A DNA stretch of 10,783 bases, taken from Holosporales bacterium (GTDB taxonomy: Bacteria > Pseudomonadota > Alphaproteobacteria > RUG11792). The notes beneath the pieces are model-generated. The model ran no database searches. It was not told where the DNA came from and worked only from the letters and a program-made list of their open reading frames with translations. The DNA lies in assembly GCA_031262205.1 (NCBI GenBank), contig JAISID010000071.1, positions 1 through 10,783 on the forward strand. Reading direction: 5' to 3'. How positions within the stretch are numbered: the stretch's first letter is position 1; each line of letters starts with the position of its first letter. Positions 1 to 6,920 of the stretch are shown in pieces. A program made the translations under genes and the position numbers.

Positions 1-1609
1 CATTGTAACCGGCTGTGGCGAATCCAAATGAATCTGGCGTCGGTTTAGGATCGTCGATTGAGACTAGCAACATATACTCCGGTTTATCTTTAGGGAATCC
101 TCCGATTAGCGTCGTCACCCTCTTTCGCTGTCCGTCTACGCCGTAGCTTTTTCCTTGCGTTTTATATGCCGTTCCGGTTTTTGCAATTATATCGACTCCG
201 TCTATCGCGGCTTTTCTGGCTGTTCCAAAACAGACCACGGCTCTCATTAAGTCTCGCGCTATTTTAGACGTTTGGCTTGAGACGACTCTATCTTCGCCTT
301 CCAAAAACTTCTGTCTTTTGCCATAGATAAGAGTCGGCTTAACGCGAATGCCGTCGTTTACTATCGAAGAAACTGCGGCAAGCAAGGTCAACGGCGAAAC
401 GGCTAATCCGTAGCCGTACGATACCGTCATCATAGTCGCCTCGCTCCAATGTCGCGGAATAAGCGGCTTCCCCACCTCTTGTATTTCAAGGTTTACTTTA
501 TCTAGCATGCCGAATTTTTTCATGTAGGCTTTTTGTACCTCGACTCCAAAATTTTGAGCCATTTTAGCAGACGCTATATTCGAAGAAAATACGAATGCTT
601 CGGCTAATGTGAGACGTCGTTTTTTCCCTCTGAAATCGTTAATAGAAAAGCGACCGACTCGTATAGGTTCGGAGGCGTCGAAAACGGAGCCTAAAGCGGC
701 CGAGCCGGAGTCTAAGGCAATCGCTACGGTAAGTATCTTGGAAACCGACCCCTGCTCGACTACGGCTAGGGTATTCCTATTAAACATCGCGTCGCTGGAA
801 CTGTTTTTTAAATCGTTGGGATTGAAATCGGGAAGGGAAATCATTGCTAATATCTCTCCTTTTGTAGACATCAATATTGCATTTCCTCCGACGGCTCTAT
901 ATTTTCCTATCGCCTCTTTCATCTCTTCATGCAATATTGTCTGAAGCTGCAGGCTAAAAGTCGTCACTAATTTTTTGTTAAGATTTCCAGCTTTATTTAA
1001 TTCGTTTGAAAATTCCTTCTCAAGCCCGCAAACCCCTATGCCGTCAACGTTGCAGCATCCAATTACATGGGAAAATAAATTGTCCTGAATATAGATTCTC
1101 TTATAATCTTTCTGAAAATGAATCCCCGGTAGACCAAGATTCATAACCGTTTCTTGAACCTTAGGAGTTACATGTCTTAAGAGCCATACGAAATGTTTGT
1201 TCTTATCCGCCAATTTCTGCTTTATCTTATCGGCGTCGGGCATGCCTTGTATATTAGACAACTTTGCCGCTGTTTCGTCCGCGTCTATAACGACTGAAGG
1301 GTCTGCATAACAAGACGAAGTTCTTATGCTAGTCGCGAGCAGTTCTCCATTTCTATCGACTATATCGGCTCTCTTTATTATTTCGTCTTTAATAAAATTC
1401 TTCTTAACGACGCGAGTTCTAAATCGACTGATTACCATAATGTCCGCAAGTTCGTAAGAAATGGAAAGAAATACTAAAGCTCCGAAGACGCTTGAAAATA
1501 CTATTCTTTTTCTGAGAGTTTGCATCAACGACGAGTGATTTTTTGAATTTCGCCATATTGCGAATCCTTCAAAAAGAGAGGTAAATATTTTTCTTAACAA
1601 GAAATTCAT
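1..1609 (-). CDS. ftsI: Peptidoglycan D,D-transpeptidase FtsI (PBP3), C-terminus cut by window edge
   Basis: Class B penicillin-binding protein that cross-links septal peptidoglycan in the divisome, with FtsW and FtsQLB. I translated 536 codons from an ATG at 1609-1607. A cytoplasmic N-terminus of about 35 residues is followed by one membrane segment (about 36-58). The dimerisation-domain motif RADIVDRNGELLA starts at 80, and a GVCGLEKEF motif at 192-200 precedes the transpeptidase domain. All three catalytic motifs are present: S288-V-S-K291 (nucleophile and base), S342-S-N344 and K477-T-G479. The residue just before G287-S288 is Gln, where FtsI proteins usually have Pro. The start overlaps the ftsL stop by 4 bp (ATGA), which implies translational coupling. 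Only the last few dozen residues should be missing, judging by the roughly 560-590 residue family length. Frame is intact throughout. Confidence 0.95.
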   Translation of the reverse strand, partial: MNFLLRKIFTSLFEGFAIWRNSKNHSSLMQTLRKRIVFSSVFGALVFLSISYELADIMVISRFRTRVVKKNFIKDEIIKRADIVDRNGELLATSIRTSSCYADPSVVIDADETAAKLSNIQGMPDADKIKQKLADKNKHFVWLLRHVTPKVQETVMNLGLPGIHFQKDYKRIYIQDNLFSHVIGCCNVDGIGVCGLEKEFSNELNKAGNLNKKLVTTFSLQLQTILHEEMKEAIGKYRAVGGNAILMSTKGEILAMISLPDFNPNDLKNSSSDAMFNRNTLAVVEQGSVSKILTVAIALDSGSAALGSVFDASEPIRVGRFSINDFRGKKRRLTLAEAFVFSSNIASAKMAQNFGVEVQKAYMKKFGMLDKVNLEIQEVGKPLIPRHWSEATMMTVSYGYGLAVSPLTLLAAVSSIVNDGIRVKPTLIYGKRQKFLEGEDRVVSSQTSKIARDLMRAVVCFGTARKAAIDGVDIIAKTGTAYKTQGKSYGVDGQRKRVTTLIGGFPKDKPEYMLLVSIDDPKPTPDSFGFATAGYN

Positions 1610-1971
1610 CTTCCGCCTTTACTCATATTTGAGCTGTTTTCAATCAAAGAATTATCCAAGAACGTTTTAAACGCATCTCTAAGACTTGTTTCAAATTCGC
1701 TGCTAGCAAACTCTTCGTAACTCATTATCTGGCGTCTTTCCATAGGCTTCATATTCTTTAAATACTTAGCGGCGAGCATTTTCAATCTCTTGGGAGAATT
1801 TAAACAACTCCACTCCGCAGCGTATACTTTAGCGTCGTCCTCCAACTTTTCTATTTCCTCGTTAATTTTTTTTAAATGCTTCCTAAGAAAAACAACTTCA
1901 TATTTCACTGTTGGAACGCAAACGCCGATAGCGACCAAAATTGTTAAAGAAATAATAACGAACTTGTTCAA
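1606..1971 (-). CDS. ftsL: Cell division protein FtsL (divergent, alphaproteobacterial type)
   Basis: Small bitopic divisome protein that forms a coiled-coil complex with FtsB and FtsQ and helps activate FtsWI. The 121 residues show a short cytoplasmic end, one membrane segment (about 4-20), a charged heptad-like helix (about 22-50) and the alphaproteobacterial FtsL signature in which an Asn/Asp-Ser/Pro-x-Arg-Leu element leads into a Leu-Ala-Ala helix (about 52-71: WSCLNSPKRLKMLAAKYL). Identification rests on this layout plus its place between rsmH and ftsI, because FtsL sequence is poorly conserved. The start is TTG (1971-1969), overlapping the rsmH stop; no in-frame ATG exists before residue 65. 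A strong GGAGGG ribosome-binding sequence lies 11 nt upstream (1983-1988), inside rsmH. The acidic, Ser-rich tail after about residue 85 is of unknown use. Confidence 0.85.
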   Translation of the reverse strand: MNKFVIISLTILVAIGVCVPTVKYEVVFLRKHLKKINEEIEKLEDDAKVYAAEWSCLNSPKRLKMLAAKYLKNMKPMERRQIMSYEEFASSEFETSLRDAFKTFLDNSLIENSSNMSKGGR

Positions 1972-2894
1972 CTCGCTGCTTTCCCTCCATCTTTAAAACT
2001 ATAATCCTCCTCTTTTTTATTATATACAAATCCCCGCAATATTGCAGACCTAGAACGAGGATTTTCCAAGATTTCTTCCTTAGAGGCTTTTATAACCGAT
2101 TTATTTATAGGAGAAATACAATCTTTCCTCGCTCTCGCCCAGTTTTTCACAATCCCGTCTTCCAAAGCGTGAAACGATATAGTCGCTATTTTCGCGTTGT
2201 CGTTTAAAATCCGAGACAGCTTAGTTAAAGCCGAATCTATCTCGGTCAGCTCGTCGTTTACAAATATCCGAAACGCTTGAAACGTCTTCGTAGCCGCGTC
2301 GATTTTTGAATATTTCTTATGAACGGCGGAGAACCCGACCGCTTTTCTAACAATCTCTCTAAGCTCCGTCGTTGTTTCAATCGCTTTTAACTTACGAGCC
2401 TCCGCTATTGCCGAAGCTATTTTCTTTGCCCTAGAAATAGATTCGTTTCCATAACTATGAATGATTGCGGCAATATCTTCCTCCGAAAACGAGTTCGCCG
2501 CATCGTAAGCGGACAAACCCTCTAAAGACATTCTCATGTCTAGCCGCCCCTCTTTTGAAAAAGAAAAACCGCGAGAAGCGTCGTCGACTTGAAACGACGA
2601 CATTCCAAAATCAAAAAGAACGGCGTCGAATTTATCGCGCTCCTTTAAAATCTCGCTTGCCTGTGAAAATTTGCAAAGAGTAAAATCAAATCTGTCGGGG
2701 TATTTTCCCTTTATGCTTTCCGCTCTTTTTGTCGAATCTGGATCGCAATCAAGGCCGTAAACATAACAATCAGCCGCTTCTAACAGAGCTTTCGTATGCC
2801 CTCCGCCGCCGAAAGTACAATCCAATATTCTGTCTCCTTTTTGAGGCGATAGCATGCCTATTGTTTCGGTTAATAGAACGGGAATGTGAAACAT
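1968..2894 (-). CDS. rsmH: 16S rRNA (cytosine-1402-N4)-methyltransferase RsmH (MraW)
   Basis: SAM-dependent enzyme that N4-methylates C1402 in the 16S rRNA P-site; first gene of this dcw cluster. Numbered from the ATG at 2894 (308 residues), it has the HIPVLLTE opening (3-10), the SAM motif DCTFGGGGH (25-33), GLDCDP (47-52), DFGMSSFQVDD (95-105), the RGFSF..GRLDMRM block (108-122) and a C-terminal NPRSRSAILR element. The family's usual FHSLEDR motif reads FHALEDG here, a local departure. A TTG at 2897 would add one residue, but I prefer the ATG because MFHIPVLL is the usual beginning and the G-rich presumed ribosome-binding stretch (2902-2906 on the complement) is better spaced from it. It ends in a 4-bp TTGA overlap with ftsL. 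No mraZ is found upstream. Confidence 0.95.
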   Translation of the reverse strand: MFHIPVLLTETIGMLSPQKGDRILDCTFGGGGHTKALLEAADCYVYGLDCDPDSTKRAESIKGKYPDRFDFTLCKFSQASEILKERDKFDAVLFDFGMSSFQVDDASRGFSFSKEGRLDMRMSLEGLSAYDAANSFSEEDIAAIIHSYGNESISRAKKIASAIAEARKLKAIETTTELREIVRKAVGFSAVHKKYSKIDAATKTFQAFRIFVNDELTEIDSALTKLSRILNDNAKIATISFHALEDGIVKNWARARKDCISPINKSVIKASKEEILENPRSRSAILRGFVYNKKEEDYSFKDGGKAAS

Positions 2895-2923
2895 CAAAAT
2901 ACCCCCAAATTGTTAATTTGAAC

Positions 2924-2953
2924 ATTGTATGTCCAAAACATGGGGAATTTCAA
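2924..2953 (-). promoter_or_regulatory. Candidate sigma-70 promoter for the rsmH-ftsL-ftsI operon
   Basis: On the minus strand, TTGAAA (2953-2948) and TACAAT (2929-2924) each match five of six consensus bases, with a long 19-nt spacer. The predicted start lies about 20 nt upstream of the rsmH ATG. Between it and the gene sits a 6-bp inverted repeat, CAAATT-GTT-AATTTG (2906-2920), which could be an operator. This is inference from base matches only. Confidence 0.35.
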
Positions 2954-3033
2954 TCGTTTTCGGAATCGCCTCTCAGCCCATGACGATGATTCTTATAAAA
3001 AGAGAAGCTCATCTTACGTCCCAAAATCCAATG

Positions 3034-3228
3034 TATACCTATAACATTTATCTTTTGGCTCCTGCGATTATACCGATTTATAAAGCGACTTGTCAAGGGA
3101 CGCTTCGCTTCGTTCGCTCTCACGCCCTTGACAAGTCGCTTTATAAATCGGTCGAGATATCCTCGTTCCAAAAGATAAATATTATTGGAGGCTTTTTTGT
3201 CTTATAGTACGGTTTCTTACCGTTTACG
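3034..3228 (+). repeat. Dispersed palindromic repeat, copy A
   Basis: One of three related intergenic units of about 200 bp, all in the same orientation. The core is a perfect 27-bp inverted repeat (3073-3099 against 3125-3151) around a 25-nt loop. An outer perfect 13-bp pair (3046-3058 against 3168-3180) extends it, with an unpaired stretch of about 15 nt on each side between the stems. About 45 nt of shared sequence follows, including a GGCTTTTTTG run at 3190-3198. The right half (3125-3187) is nearly identical in all copies. No transposase is nearby. It resembles a MITE or the palindromic elements of intracellular alphaproteobacteria in size and shape, but I do not recognise the family. 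Confidence 0.92.
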
Positions 3229-3383
3229 CCAGCATATGAAATGACGAAGGACTAACTAATTAAAAAGTACTACCTTTGCTATTTCTCTCATGTCTTAAAC
3301 GCTGCTTGCGCGGCAATATATCCTGAAATCATATAAAATACTTCGCGCGAGATATTTTGAGTCTTTATAGAAAGGTCGACGGG

Positions 3384-3413
3384 TTGTTTTTTGAAGCCGA
3401 AGGATGCGATAAT
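3384..3413 (+). promoter_or_regulatory. Candidate promoter for smpB-truA (extended -10)
   Basis: TTGTTT (3384-3389) and GATAAT (3408-3413) are 18 nt apart, and a TG one base before the -10 hexamer (TGCGATAAT) makes it an extended -10. The predicted start is about 20 nt before the smpB ATG. Base-match inference only. Confidence 0.4.
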
Positions 3414-3442
3414 TTTTACATAGAGATTAAAAAAGCAGTCGA

Positions 3443-3925
3443 ATGGCTAAAAAGGAACAGGAAGAAAACTTTAAGATAGTCGCGAAAAATAAAAGAGCAA
3501 GGTTCGACTATGAAATAATCGAAACGTTGGAGGCGGGAATAATATTGACCGGTTCGGAGATAAAATCCGTGAGGAACGGAAAGGTTAGCATAAACGAATC
3601 GTTCGTCGGCGGCATGCAAAATTCAAACGACTTATTCCTCTTCAATGCGGACATACATCTATACGAGCAGGCGAGCTATAACAACCACGAGCCTAGACGT
3701 CCGCGAATCCTTCTTCTTCACAAAGTTCAAAGGACTAGGTTTTTGAACGCGATTCAGAAAAAAGGAATGACGATCGTCCCGCTTACGATGTATTTAAATC
3801 ACAAAGGGATTCTTAAAGTTAGCATAGCCCTTGCAAAAGGTAAAAATGTTATCGATAAAAGAGAAACGGTGAAAAAGCGAGACTGGACCATCGAAAAATC
3901 CAGAATTATGAAAAAGTTTAATTAG
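3443..3925 (+). CDS. smpB: SsrA-binding protein SmpB
   Basis: RNA-binding partner of tmRNA (ssrA) that delivers it to stalled ribosomes for trans-translation. The 160-residue length is typical. The family's conserved run is clear: NKRARFDYEI (16-25), EAGIILTGSEIKSVR (30-44), the NHEPRRPR segment (81-88), LLLHK (90-94), KGMTIVPL (107-114), the GKNVIDKRE element (133-141; usually GKKxxDKRE) and the basic tail KKRDWTIEKSRIMKK, which folds into a helix in the ribosomal decoding centre. The ATG start gives the standard short Lys-rich N-terminus; no strong Shine-Dalgarno sequence precedes it. truA follows after 17 bp on the same strand, so the two are probably cotranscribed. The ssrA gene itself is not in this window. 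Confidence 0.96.
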   Translation: MAKKEQEENFKIVAKNKRARFDYEIIETLEAGIILTGSEIKSVRNGKVSINESFVGGMQNSNDLFLFNADIHLYEQASYNNHEPRRPRILLLHKVQRTRFLNAIQKKGMTIVPLTMYLNHKGILKVSIALAKGKNVIDKRETVKKRDWTIEKSRIMKKFN

Positions 3926-3942
3926 CCGCGAGATAATTCGCT

Positions 3943-4704
3943 ATGAAAATAAAACTTACAATCGAATACGACGGAGGAAAATTCTTCGGTTGGCAAAAAC
4001 AAAAAGGACAAATTTCCGTTCAAGAGTCTATAGAGAACGCCGTTTCTAGGGCGTTCGATAATCGGGAAAGAATCGAGCTTTACGGAGCCGGCAGGACGGA
4101 CGCAGGCGTTCACGCGACGGGACAAGTCGCGCACTTCGACGTCGCGGACGAATCGTTGGTAAAAGTTTGGAAATCGAATGTTGAAAGACTTCCCGCCGCG
4201 ATAAATTATTATTTGCTGGATTCGGGAGCCGTCGTAATTGAAGCCGAAGTCGCGTCGCCTGATTTTCACGCTAGGTTCTCGGCAAAAATGCGTCGTTATA
4301 AATACGTTATTTACAACAGAAAAATCAAATCCGTAATTTACGACAAACGAGCCTGGCATGTCGCGAGAAAGCTAGACGCGGAGACGATGAACGCCGCCGC
4401 CCAATCGTTGCTTGGAAATCATAATTTTAACGCGTTCCGCTCGGCTCGTTGCGGCGCTAAAAATCCTATCAGAACGATATCCGAAATAAACATATCTAGA
4501 AAAGAGAACTTTATTATCGCGGAAGTTGCGGCGAAATCATTCTTGCATAATCAGGTTAGGATTATTGTTGGAACTTTAGTTAAAATCGGAACGGGCGACA
4601 AGCCGCTCGAATATGTCGAATACCTGTTGGATTCGCAAGATAGAACGCTTGCAGGCCCCACAGCTCCGCCGCATGGATTATACTTAATAAAGGTCGAATA
4701 CTAA
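3943..4704 (+). CDS. truA: tRNA pseudouridine(38-40) synthase TruA
   Basis: Isomerises uridines 38-40 in the anticodon arm of many tRNAs. The 253 residues begin with the family's IEYDGGKFFGWQKQ block (7-20). The catalytic aspartate is D53 in GAGRTDAGVHA (48-58). Further family motifs are FHARFSAKMRRYKY in the middle, the FRSARCGAKNPIRT segment and FLHNQVRIIVGTL near the C-terminus, ending in the usual AGPTAPPHGLYL signature. All expected motifs are present and the length is normal. It lies 17 bp after smpB with no obvious ribosome-binding site of its own, which suggests shared transcription. No clear intrinsic terminator follows it; repeat copy B begins about 135 bp downstream. Confidence 0.96.
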   Translation: MKIKLTIEYDGGKFFGWQKQKGQISVQESIENAVSRAFDNRERIELYGAGRTDAGVHATGQVAHFDVADESLVKVWKSNVERLPAAINYYLLDSGAVVIEAEVASPDFHARFSAKMRRYKYVIYNRKIKSVIYDKRAWHVARKLDAETMNAAAQSLLGNHNFNAFRSARCGAKNPIRTISEINISRKENFIIAEVAAKSFLHNQVRIIVGTLVKIGTGDKPLEYVEYLLDSQDRTLAGPTAPPHGLYLIKVEY

Positions 4705-4840
4705 AAAATTTCACTCGTACGGCGCATCTTATACGCAATCTTTCAATACTAAAACGCCATGGTTTTATTGAAATAACGGTAAATTTTGTTTTTGTCTACG
4801 ACCAGAATCAATACTTGTTTGCCGAATTACTTACGCGACA

Positions 4841-5045
4841 TATATCCATAATATTTCTCTTTTAGCTCCTTCGATTATACCGATTTATTTAAGCGCAGCT
4901 TGTCAAGGGACGCTTCGCTTTGCTTGCTCTCACGCCCTTGACAAGACGCTTTATAAATCGGTCGAGATATCCTCGTTCCAAAAGATAAATATTATTGGGG
5001 GCTTTTTTGTCTTATAGTCCGGTTTCTCGTCGTTAACGTTAGGTA
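4841..5045 (+). repeat. Dispersed palindromic repeat, copy B
   Basis: Same unit as copies A and C. Its left inner arm (4880-4909) is 30 nt and imperfectly matches the right arm (4935-4961), because this copy has the B/C-type left arm (TTTAAGCGCAG in place of TAAAGCGA). The outer arm pair and the conserved right half through 4997 are present, followed by GGGGGCTTTTTTG (4996-5008). It sits upstream of the dehydrogenase-like gene. Confidence 0.92.
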
Positions 5046-5137
5046 TTTTTGATTTCTGGGAAAAGGCGAGAGAGCTGAATTGGGAATCGTTTCTTGGCAA
5101 AGCGACAATTATCCCATAAGTATGATTTTATAAATTC

Positions 5138-5183
5138 TAAAGGCGCGCCTTTATACGAATGCTAACTCGCCTACGCGATCGCG
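5138..5183. repeat. Two GC-rich perfect palindromes
   Basis: TAAAGGCGCGCCTTTA (5138-5153) is a perfect 16-bp palindrome. CGCGATCGCG (5174-5183) is a perfect 10-bp palindrome 20 nt further on. Both stand out against the AT-rich spacer and lie about 90-130 bp upstream of the candidate -10 element of the next gene. They could bind a dimeric protein, but there is no direct sign of function. Confidence 0.6.
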
Positions 5184-5269
5184 AGACTGTCCGCAAGGTA
5201 TATGAGTATTTAATATCAATGTATTGAAATGCTTGAAAGAAATCTCTTTTTATCGGTGCCTTGTACTAT

Positions 5270-5275
5270 TATAAT
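5270..5275 (+). promoter_or_regulatory. Candidate -10 element for the dehydrogenase-like gene
   Basis: A perfect TATAAT lies 17 nt before the start codon. No good -35 hexamer is found at 16-19 nt spacing; a TTGAAA at 5233-5238 is too far upstream. If it is used, the untranslated leader would be only about 10 nt, which fits the lack of a visible ribosome-binding site. Confidence 0.3.
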
Positions 5276-5292
5276 CTTGCTATTAGCAAATT

Positions 5293-6690
5293 ATGAATAA
5301 TTTGAACCAAAATATGGATATTACGGTTATTGGAGCGGGATACGTGGGACTCATTTCGGCCGTGTGTCTATGCGAGTTTGGGTTTAAGGTTTGGCTTAGC
5401 GATAATAATCGGTATAAAATAGAACAGCTAAAAAACGGCGCGTACCCCGATAGCGAACCTGGAATCGATCAGTCCTTAAAAAAGCATATTGCCGCAGGCA
5501 ATTTAATACTTTCTTCGGATTTTACCGATTTGGTTAAACAATCTTCAGCGATTGTTATAGCCGTCGTAACGGGCGCGAGCAAGGAGGATTCAAATCTTTC
5601 CAATTTGCATGAAGTTGTAAAAGACGTCGCTTTATCTTTGAGCAAAGACCGTTATACGGGAATCGTTATTAAGACTAACCTTCCAGTGGGCGCGTGTTCT
5701 ATTGTTTCACACAATGCGAAATTTTTAAGACCCGATCTTATTCCAGGCAAGCACTACGATATAATTTCAAACCCTGGGTTTTTGCGAGAAGGCGTCGCCG
5801 TCCACGATTTTATGGAGCCTAGTCGCGTTCTAATCGGGTTGGAAACGGATTCTCCAAAAGCTAAGGAATTAGTGTTTCAGATTTACGAGCCGTTAGCGAG
5901 AGCCGCCGTTCCGTTTATTTTCTCATCGTTCGAAACGGTCGAGTTGATAAGAGCGGCTACTATCGGTTTTGTCGCGACTAAGATGGCGTTTATAAACGAA
6001 ATCGCGGATTTCTGCGATAGATGTAACGCGGATATCAATATGGTAATCAAAGGAATTGCATTAGACCAAAGAATCGGCAGCAAAGCTCTTAGAGTTTCGC
6101 CGGGATTCGGCGGCTCTTCATTCCCAAGGACGGTTAGGATTTTATCTAATACGGCCAAATCTCTCGGTATGGATTTGTCTATTATAGATTCCGCGCTTAA
6201 AAGCAATTCCAATAGGATTTCTAGTATCAAGACAAAAATTATGCGGCTTGTGACCGAAGACAATACGTCGGACGAGAAGGCTCTTAAGAGGATAGCGATA
6301 TTGGGGCTTTCGTTTAAGCCGTCGACCAGCGACGTTTGGGAATCGGCCAGCGCGCTTGTTATCGAGGATTTGCTTAAGGAAAACAATGTCGAAGTCGCGA
6401 CTTACGATCCTTTGTATAAGCCCGGCAGCGTTTCTATTAAAAGACTTCCCGATTTCGTTAAGAATCATAGAAATTTCTCCCTTGTAGAGTCTGCTTACGA
6501 GGCGGTAAATCAAAGCGATATTGCGGTCATTATGACTAATTGGAGCGAATTTACGTCGTTGGATTTCAAAAAGATTAAGGAATTAATGAATAAAAAATCC
6601 GACTCAAAACCTATAATTCTCGATTATCGCAACATGTTCCTTAAATCTGAAATGAGCGGCATGTTCCGCTATATCTCGCAGGGGCAATAA
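5293..6690 (+). CDS. UDP-glucose 6-dehydrogenase family protein with substituted active site (probable pseudoenzyme)
   Basis: Full-length relative (465 residues) of the nucleotide-sugar dehydrogenases (Ugd/TuaD), which oxidise UDP-glucose to UDP-glucuronate with 2 NAD+. The fold motifs are intact: NAD-binding GAGYVG (14-19), acidic D37 for the adenine ribose, YPDSEPGID (51-59), FLREG (163-167), FINEIADFC (233-241), GIALDQRIGSK (254-264), PGFGGS (270-275), LGLSFKPSTSD (338-347) and TNWSEF (415-420). The catalytic positions are not. The nucleophilic Cys of GGSCFPKD is S276 and its Asp is T280 (GGSSFPRT). The Lys and Asn of ELIKxxxN are R220 and I224. The Thr of KSTVPVG is N129, the Glu of NPEFLREG is G162, and the Arg of TxDxRES is W349. 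No frameshift or stop is present. The family is certain; normal dehydrogenase activity is doubtful. A second in-frame ATG (codon 8) is an alternative start. Repeats B and C flank the gene. Confidence 0.9.
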   Translation: MNNLNQNMDITVIGAGYVGLISAVCLCEFGFKVWLSDNNRYKIEQLKNGAYPDSEPGIDQSLKKHIAAGNLILSSDFTDLVKQSSAIVIAVVTGASKEDSNLSNLHEVVKDVALSLSKDRYTGIVIKTNLPVGACSIVSHNAKFLRPDLIPGKHYDIISNPGFLREGVAVHDFMEPSRVLIGLETDSPKAKELVFQIYEPLARAAVPFIFSSFETVELIRAATIGFVATKMAFINEIADFCDRCNADINMVIKGIALDQRIGSKALRVSPGFGGSSFPRTVRILSNTAKSLGMDLSIIDSALKSNSNRISSIKTKIMRLVTEDNTSDEKALKRIAILGLSFKPSTSDVWESASALVIEDLLKENNVEVATYDPLYKPGSVSIKRLPDFVKNHRNFSLVESAYEAVNQSDIAVIMTNWSEFTSLDFKKIKELMNKKSDSKPIILDYRNMFLKSEMSGMFRYISQGQ

Positions 6691-6718
6691 TCTGTGAGAC
6701 GGACGACTTTTTCAGAAA

Positions 6719-6738
6719 AGTGATTTTTCAAAATCGCT
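6719..6738 (+). terminator. Hairpin after the dehydrogenase-like gene, possible weak terminator
   Basis: AGTGATTTT (6719-6727) pairs with AAAATCGCT (6730-6738) through nine pairs including one G-T, about 30 nt past the stop codon. A smaller CTTTT/AAAAG hairpin overlaps its left side. Only a short CTTTC follows rather than a proper U-tract, so termination here is doubtful. Confidence 0.3.
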
Positions 6739-6920
6739 CTTTCAGGCCGCAGTATTTATAACGGCCGTTTACAGCAATATTAAGAGATGATTCTATACAA
6801 AATACTTTTGCCAAATCCTATACTTAACTACAATCGTATGCTAGAAATACAACAGAAAAAGACAAAAAGCCGTCAATAACAGGAATTAATTAGTTATAAA
6901 TGAAGTTCTAGAATATTAGG

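Larger units (their letters stand above)
2895..3442. other. Intergenic spacer between rsmH and smpB
   Basis: This 548-bp divergent spacer holds the candidate rsmH promoter, palindromic repeat copy A and the candidate smpB promoter. I see no gene in it. The usual dcw leader gene mraZ is absent, and so are the TGGG tandem boxes that MraZ binds. The short open frames crossing it are produced by the repeat and have no ribosome-binding site. Confidence 0.8.
4705..5292. other. Gene-free spacer between truA and the dehydrogenase-like gene
   Basis: This 588-bp spacer holds repeat copy B, two GC-rich perfect palindromes and a candidate promoter for the next gene. The remaining sequence (4705-4840 and 5046-5137) shows no open frame with a start signal and nothing I recognise. 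Some sequence just after copy B (about 5041-5075) resembles that after copy C, so those two copies may share a longer unit. Confidence 0.75.

Noticed and set aside
609..944. 111-codon plus-strand open frame within ftsI, and similar frames opposite or within rsmH, truA, rho and the dehydrogenase-like gene
   Set aside because: They lie inside genes with clear family motifs in another frame and have no start signals or motifs of their own.
2885..2894. TGTTTCAC half-parS sequence at the rsmH start
   Set aside because: Only one half of the palindrome is present, and the bases simply encode the conserved Met-Phe-His-Ile start of RsmH.
2895..2897. TTG start giving RsmH one extra N-terminal residue
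   Set aside because: The ATG three bases downstream gives the usual family N-terminus and better spacing from the G-rich leader.
4741..4770. Inverted repeat CAAT..AAAAC / GTTTT ATTG after truA as a terminator
   Set aside because: The stem is short and bulged and is not followed by a T-tract on the plus strand.
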